Positions 22,201-32,828 of a DNA stretch of 64,000 nucleotides are shown here, one piece after another. Position numbers and translations under genes: made by a program. How positions within the stretch are numbered: the first letter of the stretch is position 1; every line of letters begins with the position of its first letter. The stretch is from Phyllostachys edulis (Eukaryota > Streptophyta > Magnoliopsida > Poales > Poaceae). Below the pieces are notes generated by a model. The model ran no database searches and was not told where the DNA came from. It was given only the letters and a program-made list of their open reading frames with translations. The DNA lies in assembly GCA_036346405.1 (NCBI GenBank), contig CM070562.1:71133482-71197481 (forward strand), read 5' to 3'.

Positions 22201-24759
22201 TTTCATAATTTTTTTGGAGACTTTTGGAGTTTTGATGTTTATTCGGTGTTTTTGCTTTGCCGGTACTTGTCGTTAGATGACGATGATTCGGGAGTGCAAC
22301 GGAGATGATCGTGAGAATGTCCAGAGTACCAGCAAGCAAAGGCAAGCACCCATTCTGTTGATGCATGTTAATCCTATTACATTAAAAAAAATATTATCTT
22401 GTTTTGTAACTGTATGTATGCATGCTTTATTTGTCAAATTATATTTGCGATTAGAGGTACTTAATCCTATTGCATGAATTCCCTAAAATTGTTCATCCCC
22501 TGCCATTAGCCTAAGTTAATAATTCTGCTGATGAATTAGAGCCTTGTGGATGTTATATTGTCTATTTATGTTTATTCGGTGTCATGCTTAGCAATGCTTA
22601 GTTTCTGGTAGATTAGGTGGTTGTCGACTTTATCGATGACCTTAATCATCATTAATCATTTTTATTATGTTATATCCAGCACCCTGTGCTATTATATTTG
22701 GAAAGCTAAAAATAAAAATAAAACGATCTGGACTCAGGCAAATGGTCGTTGGTGTGGTTATTGGGTGTGTGGCTTGTGCCTGAGTCAACAAGGACCGAAC
22801 ATCTTGTCCCACCGAACCAAGCACTATTGCGTGCGTGTGACGAGGATCTAATAATCCTTATTTATTTATTTGTCTGTAATCATTATTATAGATATTAACA
22901 TCTCCATATTAGTCTTAAATATACCCCTTAATGTTTATAAGGTAGAGGTCAAGCTGTCTGGTCATAAACCATGGTCGTGAGTCTTCTTACGACCATGGGA
23001 TAGTCGTAAGTCTTTTCTACGACTATCAAGCAGTCGCAAGATCTTCTACGACTCGGTTGGTTTCAACCAGTCTGGCTTCGACAACTCTATAATTGATAGG
23101 CCTTGCTGACTCGTGGGCCTAATCGGTTAGAGAGTATTATGCGTCATGTTTAACACATGGTGGACTTAATAATATACGCTATTACTCTCTGTGAGTAACC
23201 GCATGAATTACTTTTGTCTCTGACAACAACTGCCTAGCAACGTGGGGATGCCATGTTCCTGGCAGCAACCTCCATCAAGTGGTTCGTCAATTGGAATGTT
23301 GGGACGTCTCTTCGTCTAGAACAACTGCCACCTCTTCATATACTATATAAGGTTGAAGTCAGAAGGCAGAAAGGGATAAGCACAATCCGAAGTACAAGCC
23401 CTAGTCTTTCTCTTGATTGTAATCAGCATACCCAATATAGCCACACAGGAGTAGGGTTGTTATTATCTCCGGAGAAGGCCCGAACATGTATAAAATCCCC
23501 GTGTCATTCTCTCCATGATTCTTATCTAGAGACCCCACGAATCAAACAATCATACGTAAGATCGGTTCTAGATCACCGACAACGTGCATCCACATGAGGG
23601 ACATATGAGACCCCGCTTGACTCAGTACTTTGGTGTGTGTTAGCTCCGAGTCGCAGGAGGTTATGTGTGTTGTGTTAAAAATGTTCTATGCATATTGGGT
23701 GTGCGGGAGTGGGTTCCTGTCCAAGTTCTCCACACCGTGGAGCATCGGTAGTTGTTCTAGGCTTTACCCCAAGGGGTTGTAGTCTGAAGCTTTACCGGTG
23801 ACTATGACACAACGTATGGGTTTCTATCCATACGGGCGACTCGTAGTTAATGCATTATATTGGAAAACGTCTCGTAGGACTTAGCTGTGCTAGCATACCT
23901 AAGGAAATGTGCTTTATCGCGTGGCAAAAGGAGCGGTCTGAAATGTGGGTAAAGTTGTACACCCCTGCATGGTTTAATCTATTCGAATAGCCAAGTCCTT
24001 GGTTATGGACACGCTTGGGAGGGGGGGTTTCTTTCAAGAGTTAGACTCAACACTTTGGAATTTAAACTTAAACTTGATGGGTGATATTTAGAATGGTTTC
24101 TCATGCTATGTTTGTGTGTTGTAGGGGCAGCCACCTGTAGATGTTCTGTCGATATCTAATGTTAATTACTCACTGTTATTTGAAGTATTGAAAATATTTG
24201 CTAACTTGCAATTTGAATCTACTACTTGTATTCAATTGAAATATTGCTTTGTGCTGAAAATAAACCCTACAACCTTCTCCTTTGAGCAGAGCTTGCATGT
24301 AGCTATGTATAGGCTTGGTAAAGTCTTACGGAGTACATTCGTGTACTCACTGTTTGCTTTGATTTACTAATCTAGACAACAGGCATCGCGATTGAATAGG
24401 GTAAGAAAGATTGCGCAGGAATGTCGATTTATTATGGTTTGAACCCAGTCGGTTGTCCTGCGGGTTATAGCAAGCCATTGGGACTTTATTTATGATTAAT
24501 TCATGTTTTTATTTCAGTTTATTCACTATTTTTCCGCTGCGTACTTGATATTTTATCTTGTTATTTGGCCGGTCGGCCCTTTGTTTGAAACTGAACTTTG
24601 TATGTTCATATGTTGTATACTATAAAGTTTTGGTGTTGTAATAACTTGTGTATGGATTGATATTGATGTTTGTGAGGGTGTATGTGTACTGCTCCTAAGA
24701 GGTACATAATACACCGAGAACAGAAAATTTTAATTTGTGATGCTAGAACCAATTGAAGA
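19228..24759 (+). mobile_element. large non-coding LTR-retrotransposon-like region
   Basis: This gene-free 5.5-kb region has features of LTR DNA. A promoter-like TATTTAAAG (about 20686-20694) precedes a long GC-balanced leader. Clusters of a GACCAGGTAGTCG-type motif lie at 20150-20400, 21480-22060 and 22960-23080. A second promoter-like ACTATATAAGG (about 23340) is followed by an LTR-like stretch ending near CATGTATAAAATCCCC. There is no gag or pol. Its 3' end (AACCAATT, 24759) equals the end of copy A. Termini and target duplication were not resolved; it may be several nested LTRs. Confidence 0.45.
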
Positions 24760-25036
24760 AATAAGTATTACAAGTTAAATCGTCCGACAACTCTCACGTA
24801 ATCCCTCTATGTTTCACTTCCCTCAAGTCTTACCTCCTCATAATCTTATACATAGAATTCTGGTCTCCACATTCAAGCTATATCTCCGAAACATTAGGCA
24901 ATGATTTGTTTGGATCAGTATAGCTCCTGCTTAGCCCTTTTGAAAAGATTTTAGGCAACGATTTGTTTGCATTACACGTATATGTTTAATCTTTTCTAGT
25001 GTGGATCCAATGGTAAAAATTATACTTCGTTGCCCA

Positions 25037-25068
25037 TACCAGTGCACGTCACACTCACAGGCGTCCGA
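25037..25068. repeat. 32-bp inverted repeat, left copy
   Basis: Exact reverse complement of 26548-26579, starting TACCAGTGCACGTCACACTC. The two copies bracket 1.48 kb holding the MITE nest. No target duplication adjoins either copy. Confidence 0.9.
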
Positions 25069-25153
25069 CAGCTGTCTTTGCTCAAGTTTCTAGGTAAAAT
25101 GATTGGTGCATGTAACTCAATTTGTTATCATAGCTAGAAGGTTTTGAGCTTAA

Positions 25154-25500
25154 GAGCATCTTTAGTGTATTGAACCAACCTCGATTCAAAGTTATGCCAC
25201 GTAAGTATTCTAGGAACTGCGCTTGTTTTTCTCCAATGTATTGAACCGATTCCTACTAGTACCTGGGACCCACGTTACATTAAAAAACCACAAAATAATA
25301 ATATTTTCTCTCAAACACACTCTCTTCTATGTAGCTATTTAATGCTCATATGAGTTGTTTAATGTTTTGAATTGATTCCTAAGTAGAGTTCGGTTCCATA
25401 CATTTTTTTTGTTGGAATCGACCCCTCCAATGTATTGAATCGATTCAATATCTTCTCTCTCCTCATTTGAACCGACTAAAACACAAAATTGGAGATGGTC
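25154..25500 (+). mobile_element. Tourist-like MITE 1 (PIF/Harbinger type)
   Basis: Flanked by TAA (25151-25153, 25501-25503). The ends GAGCATCTTTAGTGT and the complement of ATTGGAGATGGTC form a short imperfect TIR. AT-rich, non-coding, about 347 bp. Confidence 0.8.
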
Positions 25501-25503
25501 TAA

Positions 25504-26178
25504 GAGCATCTTTAGTGTATTGAACCGACGTCGATTCAAAGTCATGCCACGTAAACATTCTAGGAACCGAGTTTGTTTTTCTCCAATGTATTGAACCGAT
25601 TCCTACTAATAACTGGGACCCACATTACATTAAAAAACCATAAAATAATAATATCCTCTCTCAAACGCACTCTCTTTTATGTAGTTATTTAATGCTCATA
25701 TGAATTTTTTAATGCTTTGAATCGATTCCTAAGACCATCTCCAATGTTGTGTTTTAGCCGGTTCAAATGAGGAGAGAGAATACATTGAATCGATTCAATA
25801 CATTGGAGGGGTCGATTCTAACCAAAAAAATGCATAGAACCGAACTCTACTTAGGAATCGATTCAAAGCATTAAACAACCATATAGAAGAGAGTGCGTTT
25901 GAGAGAGGATGTTATTATTTTGTGGTTTTTTAATGTAATGTGCATCCCAGTTATTAGTAGGAATCGGTTCAATACATGAGAGAAAACAAGCTTGGTTCCT
26001 AGAATGCTTACGTGTCATAACTTTGAATCGACGTCGGTTCAATACACTAAAGATGCTCTAAGTATAGTTCGGTTCTATACATTTTTTGGTAGGAATCGAC
26101 CCCTCCAATATATTGAATCGATTCAATACATTCTCTCTCCTCATTTAAACCGGCTAAAACACAACATTGGAGATGGTC
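25504..26178 (+). mobile_element. Tourist-like MITE 2, split by MITE 3
   Basis: Same family and orientation as MITE 1, sharing the TAA between them. It runs 25504-25729, is interrupted, and resumes at 26062 to end ATTGGAGATGGTC at 26178, followed by TAA (26179-26181). Confidence 0.8.
25733..26058 (-). mobile_element. Tourist-like MITE 3, inserted in MITE 2
   Basis: A third member in inverse orientation begins GACCATCTCCAATGT and ends ACTAAAGATGCTC. TAA duplications at 25730-25732 and 26059-26061 show insertion into a TAA of MITE 2, so it is the youngest of the three. Confidence 0.82.
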
Positions 26179-26547
26179 TAAGATTCGGCTAACGCAATAT
26201 TAAAAATAATACCTACCGTCTAATTCGATTGCAAGTCACAGGGCTGGAGGAGGCTAGACATGAGGGAAAATATTTAAGTATATTGCTTGTCTTTCTATAT
26301 CAATTTAAGTTTTTAGGTGAATTAGTCGGTACATACAGCCCATTAAAATGAGGTAGATTTCCTCGTATACATACGCTGGACGCATGCTTTTGCATATTTT
26401 TGTGACGAAAACATGCCAGTTGGTCCCTGTACTGCTTCTTTTTCGGAGTGAAAGTTGTACAACAAGATTTTCTTGGTTTTGTGTAGCTGGTTCGCAGTGA
26501 TGCTCGCCTGCCCTGTGGATTATCCCGTACCATTAATTCGTGCAATT

Positions 26548-26579
26548 TCGGACGCCTGTGAGTGTGACGTGCACTGGTA
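26548..26579. repeat. 32-bp inverted repeat, right copy
   Basis: Exact partner of 25037-25068, ending GTGACGTGCACTGGTA. Confidence 0.9.
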
Positions 26580-26720
26580 CTAGCTTGGCAAAACAGTGGG
26601 CCACAGAAGATGGGAAATGATTTTCGTCCAAAGATCGATCGTCTAGCTACTCAGCGACTCCTCCACGTTCGGTAATACGTAATGATGAATACCTCACCGA
26701 GTTTACTGTTTCAAGACACG

Positions 26721-26880
26721 CGTGCTTTGAGAACATTTTTGGGCCACGATGTTAATTAGTCCTTCGCGAAGTCATCCCCTCTCCCCTCCAATCTATTCTC
26801 ATGAAAGCTATTAATTGTGCGTTGTTGTCTGAGGCTTGGCGTCGCTGTTACCGCTAGTTTGAGGTTAATTTGGGGGGAGG
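26721..26880 (+). repeat. diverged repeat block upstream of U2
   Basis: GCTTTGAGAACATTTTTGGG, TATTCTCATGAAAGCTATT and GCGTCGCTGTTACCGC occur here and in the same order at about 28277-28412, on the other side of the U2 gene. The blocks are diverged direct repeats, so the U2 gene may lie in an old duplication. Confidence 0.75.
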
Positions 26881-26914
26881 TGAGCATTGTGGGGGAGGCC
26901 AGGAGGGATATGAC

Positions 26915-27235
26915 CATATGGGGCTAGGCTCGAGCAGGCCTAGGTAGAGGTTCGAGTTTGGAGCTCGGCTCAAAAGAGCTTGGTAATTATATTTTAATAT
27001 GATACCTTGCATAAAATCTTGGTAAAAGCTCGAGCTTAGCTCGAAAAAAGACTTGACAACTAGACTTTAGTATTGGAAAAAAATATGTGGAAAAAAAATA
27101 TGAAAAGAGGTAAATCGAGCCTTAACCACACTATTCGAGCTCGAGCTTGTTAGACTCGCTAGCTTGGGTTCAAGCTGGAGCTCGAATAAGCCTAGAGCGA
27201 GCCGAGTGCTTTAACCTTTTTTTTACCGCCCTAGT
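26915..27235. repeat. CTCGAG-rich non-coding element
   Basis: Motifs AGCTCGAGC, GGCTCGAGC and AGCTCGG recur in both orientations towards the two ends, a pattern seen in some short hAT-type elements. Termini and target duplication could not be fixed. Confidence 0.35.
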
Positions 27236-27697
27236 AGTTGGTGTGCTGTTGCTTTCTGCTCGTTTGTTCTAGTTAATCGCACGATTTCTTTGTCGACATT
27301 ACAGTCAAATGAGTTAGATTTCCTTATTTTTGTAATGAAAGCAAAGCATGCAAGTTCCCCTGTACTTATACGTGGAAAACCAAGACAACTAAGGAAGCAA
27401 GAACAGTATGAGATCACGAGAACTTGTACCAGTTGATGATGCGATCGCGATTGACGAGGAGGAGAGCAGCAGGCGGAGGACGAAAGTGGGACTGGAACGC
27501 GACGGCGAGGGAAAGGCTCCTCGGAGGCCACCGGTGATTCGTGCGGATGCGAGTGCTCGTGGCGGTGGGCCTGCGGCTGTGCCTGAACAAGTTCACGGGC
27601 GGGTTACAGCATTAAGCCCAATGTGGAAGCACGGCCCGATTTCGCGTGCAACTCTTGGATCGCCTAGCGCGCAGCGATATCGCAGCACGTTAGTTTA
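27236..27697. other. upstream region of U2
   Basis: Contains GC-rich sequence at 27410-27640 with open frames on both strands, including a minus-strand stretch that ends at a plausible donor (CAACTGGTACAAG). No protein family recognised. Confidence 0.35.
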
Positions 27698-27708
27698 GTA
27701 CCACGTCG
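27698..27708 (+). promoter_or_regulatory. upstream sequence element (USE) of U2
   Basis: GTACCACGTCG matches the plant snRNA USE consensus RTCCCACATCG at 9 of 11 positions. The gap to the TATA box is 34 bp, the longer spacing typical of plant RNA polymerase II snRNA genes (pol III genes such as U6 have about 24 bp). Confidence 0.8.
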
Positions 27709-27742
27709 CCTGGCGAGAGCACAGGAGCCGGTAGAGGCGGGC

Positions 27743-27748
27743 ATAAAA
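27743..27748 (+). promoter_or_regulatory. TATA box of U2
   Basis: ATAAAA lies 32 bp before the U2 start and 34 bp after the USE. Confidence 0.8.
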
Positions 27749-27774
27749 GGAGTGGCACGGCAACATTGCAACTC

Positions 27775-27970
27775 ATACCTTTCTCGGCCTTTTGGCTAAG
27801 ATCAAGTGTAGTATCTGTTCTTATCAGTTTAATATCTGATATATAGGGTATAGCCTTATAATGATATTAAATTTATTTTTTGTGGGGAAAGACTCATAAA
27901 AGTAGCTTGCTACTTGGGTCTTTGTGTGTTGTCTTAGTGTTGTATTGCTGCTTCGACCTGGCGCACCCCA
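27775..27970 (+). ncRNA. U2: U2 spliceosomal snRNA, divergent variant
   Basis: The 5' half, beginning ATACCTTTCTCGGCCTTTTG, matches plant U2 essentially without change and contains the branch-site recognition sequence GTAGTA (27808-27813). An Sm-type site ATTTTTTG lies at 27875-27882. The 3' half ends CCTGGCGCACCCCA and gives about 196 nt, the normal plant length. From about 27843 the RNA differs from the usual plant sequence by many C-to-T and G-to-A changes. Several fall in opposite arms of the same stem: GTAGC-TT-GCTAC replaces the usual GCAGC-TT-GCTGC, and AAAGAC pairs with GTCTTT, so pairing is kept. USE and TATA box are intact and correctly spaced. Downstream, ACTTGAA near 27981 resembles the plant 3' processing signal. 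It is either a functional variant or a recently silenced copy; I favour possibly functional. Confidence 0.9.
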
Positions 27971-28276
27971 ATCAAATCCAACTTGAAATTTTTTTCTAAA
28001 CAATTGGAATTGAAAGTGGTAGCAAAAGTTACCTAGACTAGCTGAGGAGGCAGGAACTGTGTTTGGCGTATTTGACCCATGTGGCTATGTGTGTAGTTAA
28101 ACAATGATGCTCGATGAACTATCAAGTATCCATTCGTATGAGGACAAGTCTTCCACGGTAATGAGACCTAACCGAGTTTAATTACTGGTCCGGAAGAAGA
28201 CCTCCATTTGCATCGCTGGGGAGATTGCTTTCGTGTGCAACGAGGGTTCGACAGTGAACACGACACTGTTTATATG

Positions 28277-28412
28277 CTTTGAGAACATTTTTGGGTCATG
28301 CTGCTATTCCTTCACAAAGCCATCCCCTACACTCTATTCTCATGAAAGCTATTGCGCGTTGTGGTTTGAGGCTCCTCCTAGGCCCTAGCGTCGCTGTTAC
28401 CGCCTGGTGAGG
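28277..28412 (+). repeat. diverged repeat block downstream of U2
   Basis: Partner of 26721-26880; see that entry. Between the U2 3' end and here (27990-28276) nothing was recognised. Confidence 0.75.
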
Positions 28413-28601
28413 CTTGGAGAGGTGATCTAGCTCCCAATGTTTTTGGCATTGTGGTTGCGGGGGGAGGGATACGAGGATCGGGCAAATGCTCTCAAAATCG
28501 ATGCTTCCTTAGACAATATTGATATGCTCTAACTATCCATCCTAAATACATCATTGCTGAGTTTGCCTAAGCTTGTACTCCCAAGCTAACTTGAATCTGT
28601 T

Positions 28602-29092
28602 GTGGAACTTTCGCAAGGTCCCCCAAAGGAGGAGCAACCGTCTCAAGAGGTCATTGGTGTCGGTCTTAATAACGATGCCCTCCCCCTGCCATTGGTGGAT
28701 TTCTCACATGTGTCTGTTTCTTCGTCGCACCATGTTAGTGATCCCGTGATTGATTTCAATGGCGATGTACTGAACAACGAGCTTAACGAGAAGGTGTTCC
28801 AAGATGGAACAGTCCGTGATGTTGAGTCCGACGAAGGTTAGAGCTCGACCGAAAACAAAGTGCCCGCTCCACTTTTCTCCTCTGAGGAAGGTCGAGTTCT
28901 TCATAGCGTAATGGGTGAGATCCCGTTGGTGCATGCATTCGAGGATATCAGAATGGTCGGTAACGTTGTCTGTGCAAATGGGTTGAAAAGCAGAGATGGC
29001 ATTGCGGACTCAGAGAATGACGCCATACGTAAGGACATGTTGTTTTCAAGCATAGAGGATATGGAGGTTTGGCTGCATGAATACCCCGTGAG
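28602..29092 (+). pseudogene. MULE transposase, N-terminal region
   Basis: One frame runs from about 28602 with a TAG at 28839-28841. It reads acidic, Asp/Glu-rich sequence and then IRKDMLFSSIEDMEVWLHEY, which resembles the segment before the zinc-finger-like DNA-binding domain of MuDR-type transposases. The hAT element at 29093 cuts it; the protein resumes at 35347 with RHHRPFVVQHSD, in keeping with the duplicated CCYGTGAG at the junction. Confidence 0.75.
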
Positions 29093-30237
29093 TAGGGGTG
29101 CAAACCGAGCGGATATGGATGGATATCGCTTATCCCGTATCATTTTCTATATTTTTTTCTCGGATTCAGAATCGGATATGGACAGTGCCGGATACGAATA
29201 CAAATAGTCTCGGTCATGAATACGAAGTGAATACACACCGAATCGAATACGGATTGTCTCGGTCACGAATACTTATTCGGATATTGCGCGAAAACATAAA
29301 CCATATATGTCACACAAATAAAGATCAATCAACCATACTATATGTCCAAAATACAACTAGATTAATAGTTTAACAAGCAAATTTAAATACATCACACGAT
29401 AATAGAGACTATTTAAGCAAGTAGTAACTAGCAACTAGCAAGTACATGACACTATGACAGGGGCTAGGTAAGCAAGAAAACCCAACCAAAAAAAAGAAGA
29501 GAGAAAACCTATAAACCCATAATAGGAGAGAACAGAAATACTGCGCTTTAGATGTTACTTTAGGAGAATTTTCACTACAGATTTCACCTCATATACAAGT
29601 TTCATGTTGCACAAAACAAAAAATGTTGTGCTCTAACCTGCAATGTGATATACTTACAAATTGTGTCAGTCCTAATAAAACCTTACAAATTTGCAAATTG
29701 GTAATAGAAAATGTTATAAATGAAAATATTAAATCAGTTTCAGCTAAGAAACATCTTCCACAAAGATAGAAGCTGCTATGTTTAAAACAAGAGAAATGTT
29801 CACAAAACTGCGTTTGTACACCGCATATTCAGTTGACACGTGGAAAGGTGGGCCAAAGGCAGCTAATATTACATGATTTATGATTCGAGCATTTCCTGTG
29901 GACTAATCATAACCTCTTTAATGGGATAAAAAATATGAAGCTCGTAGGAATAGTATGATAGTAAGGACATCCATTACCTCTTGTGTGATGAAGACAAATG
30001 GGAGAAGAGTTTCACTTCCAACCTATTACACTGAGGGCGCTGCTAATGGCTTTATGGATATCTTTGGAACTCTTTTGGTACTCAAAGATCAACAAGATAT
30101 CTTGAACATAGGCCTTCATGCTTTAACAATGGAGATTACTTCCCAAGATTCAATAATTTAACACCTGCTTGTATTAAAGATAGCTTGCTTTTATATAGCA
30201 CCTGCTTGTGTATTTAACTCTCAACAGGAAAACATAG

Positions 30238-30830
30238 TTAAATAACATATTGCATTGAACAGCTCAATAAGCAAATGGAAATTGAAATAGCATATCCACA
30301 TGCATTAGTCACTAAAATATATTCAGATTCTGATAAAAATATGATTACCGGTAGCAAGTCAGCAGCTGGTAGAAACTCAGCATGATGGGTTACATAAATT
30401 ACCGTTTTGCAAGCTGGTGCACTCGATATATATTCCTGCAACACAAAGTTGAGATGTCATGCAATGTAAACAGGTTTAGAGATAACTAGAATAAGGCAAC
30501 ATCATACCAACCTTAAATAATTCACTCCCAAGATGAGCATCAACCGCACTTGAAGGGATCATTACAAATAAATATCAAGATCTTGGTACAAGGTTTCGCA
30601 AGTCGCACTCTCTGTTTCGACCTCCACTCAAATTAATGCCTCTATCACCAATGATGGTATGATCTCCATATTGGAGCAATCAAGATCTTTCTTCAGGAGC
30701 AAGCCTCAATAACTCTCTTATGTATTTCTGTCCATTGATTGCCGAAAAGAATATTCTCCTCAATGTTTTGAGATCAGATCCAGCAGCGGTCTAAGGAACA
30801 TATGTTGTTGTACCACTAACCCTGACCTGA
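30238..30830 (-). pseudogene. captured ABCC/MRP transporter fragment: NBD1 signature, Walker B and H-loop
   Basis: Read on the minus strand from about 30830, sequence like VRVSGTTTYVP is followed by LLQYGDHTIIGDRGINLSGG, the ABC signature region of NBD1 in ABCC (MRP) transporters. Weak remnants of Walker B follow, then DAHLGSELF, an intron-like gap with acceptor near 30440, and KTVIYVTHHAEFLPAADLLP (about 30340-30420), where the H-loop His lies in the THHAEF motif. Frameshifts and stops are frequent. Retained introns show capture of genomic DNA. The best-recalled relatives are ABCC5/low-phytic-acid-type transporters, which move inositol phosphates or conjugates into the vacuole; paralogue identity is uncertain. 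Confidence 0.82.
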
Positions 30831-31383
30831 AAGTAGGAGCACAAGGAAAATGTAATAAAACTGTCATCCAAGTTATCATCACTTTTTTATTCATGTACTT
30901 GACCACACAATTTGGGTGTCTCCCCAAGTATACAAGACAATAAGCTTGATTTCACTACTACAAAAATACTAATACTGGATGCCTCATCACAGATGGTTAA
31001 CCAAAACCGTCTATATTATATGTAATCACAAACGAATTTGATTTAGAGACCGTCTGTGTTACTAGCTGCGCTAAAAACCGTCTGTTAAGAGGTAATATCA
31101 CAGACGGTTTATATTCAAAACCATCTGTGAAGTATCACAGACGGTTTCAAACACCAACCGTATGTGATAATTGTACACTTCACACACGATTTTTAATTAT
31201 AACCGTCTTTGATAATATTGCTTCAGCTCCCCGATAAGTTTCTTCGTCGCTGATGCGTCTCTTTATCGCATCAATACCGCTTCAGCTCCTCGATGCGTCT
31301 CTTCGTCTCAGGCGTTGAATTTATTTCTTGTTTTATAAAAAGGATCATCCACCATCAAAGATAATCATCCCCACACATAACTC

Positions 31384-31386
<3 letters not shown>

Positions 31387-31460
<74 letters not shown>
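31387..31460. repeat. (TA)n microsatellite
   Basis: About 74 bases of pure TA, between the promoter-like TTTTATAAAAAGG (about 31333) and the ATG of the CACTA ORF. Confidence 0.95.
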
Positions 31461-31465
<5 letters not shown>

Positions 31466-31478
31466 TTCTAAAGTAGAA

Positions 31479-32066
31479 ATGGCTCCCTCTTCTGTTTTCT
31501 TGTCACCGGCATTGATGGCCTACCTGGCCATACTGTATGAGCACCTCTCCGGCCGTACGTTGGCGGATACTACGGAAGGACAATGTTTCAATAGTGTTCT
31601 CACTCCTCTGCCCGAGGATTTGCCGGAGCAGGTGACGACCACTTTCCGCCGTTTTGACATCCTCATCCATCGCGTCTTCCAGGTGATCTCCCATTTCTAG
31701 TGAGTTAACCGCGTCATCGACGTGGTCCTCCACAATGACGTTGCACATCTCTAGGAGGCTTACCGTCACTTGAACTGCTTAATCAAGGCGGCAGGTGACC
31801 AAGTCGACTATGTCGAGACCCCTCAAGCAAGGGAAGAGAGCCTATGGGCTCAATTCTTCTTGATTCAACAGTCTGAGGGTCTTCGAGAGATACTCGAACG
31901 AGCACATCAGCAGATGGACGTATTTCGGGCTTCGTTCGCTAATGGTCATGAACCGTCCGATGCCACCGCCGCCGCCTACGAAGTTTTGAAGGCGGAGATA
32001 GCAGCCTATACCCTGCCACTAGAAAAACTTTGTTTATTTAGGTTTCTACTTTTTTTATTTTTGTAA
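31479..32066 (+). pseudogene. conserved CACTA-borne ORF of unknown function (copy 1)
   Basis: From ATG 31479 one frame runs 196 codons, starting MAPSSVFLSPALMAYLAILY. It is interrupted by TAG/TGA at about 31698-31703 and a TAG near 31752, and ends LYLF-like at 32066. Related sequence lies at 45106-45640 in CACTA element 2, with shared motifs LSPALMAYLA, YEHLS, FRRFDIL, ESLWAQFFL, EGLREILE and AYEVLK. Both copies are broken but in different ways, implying a working ancestor. The protein would be soluble, Leu/Glu-rich and mainly helical. It is not a transposase and I do not recognise its family. Confidence 0.65.
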
Positions 32067-32384
32067 GAAGCGTCTGGCCACTTGTTTGGCCATATGTAAA
32101 TTCCAAAATGAAAACAAAAATCCAGTTTTGAGGTGAAGTTACTATATTATATGTTGAATTATATATCACAGACGGTGTAGTGGAATAAATATCCATCTGT
32201 GATATGTATCATAGTTAAAGCATATTTTCAGCGGTATTTAAATGAAAAAATTGACATATAAACATGTAATTTCTTCATATCATGTAAATGTATACATGAT
32301 AATATGCTCAACACATAGAACTTAAGAACAACCATATCTTAGACGGTTCCATAATAGAACCGTATGTGATATCTCTTTATTAGT

Positions 32385-32828
32385 AGGAGCCCGCTAGGGT
32401 TTGTGCCCTAACTCGTCACTCCCCAGTCCCCAGCGCCATTACTCTTGCCTGTTCCGCTCGCCGCCCGAGTGCCCCCGACCTCGACGTCGCCGTCCCTAAC
32501 ATCAACGGCGCCGGTCCAATCGACCTCCTTCGGCCAAATCCACCTCCCCGCTGCCAGATCTGCCTTCCCCTCTTTGTCCTCTCCCCCCCCGGCATGCATG
32601 ACCCCGGCTACCTCTCCACCAACCTTGACGTCGCCGCCCTCGACATCGATGACTCTGCCTGAGTCGCGCCTTCTCCCCGACCCCTGTGCCTCGCACTCAG
32701 CTCCAACCTGGCTATGGTTTGAGGCCCGGTTGTTTGGGGCTTTCTGCTCCCTGGACTCAATCCCCTATTCCCCCACTTTCTCTTTCTATTATTTTAGTTT
32801 CATGCTTGAGCTTGTTTTGGTTTACTGA
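32385..32828 (+). other. CACTA-internal GC-rich leader/exon-like block (copy 2)
   Basis: Starts TATTAGTAGGAGCCCGCTAG then GGGTTTGTGCCCTAACTC, shared with 46110, 16072(-) and 18025(-). It is followed by a Pro/Ser/Thr-rich frame with no recognised domain, then AT-rich intron-like DNA to 33420. Confidence 0.5.

Noticed and set aside
23340..23600. Independent protein-coding gene in the LTR-like region
   Set aside because: The TATATAAGG and TATAAAATCCCC signals fit LTR promoter/R-region DNA; the 114-codon frame has no domain.
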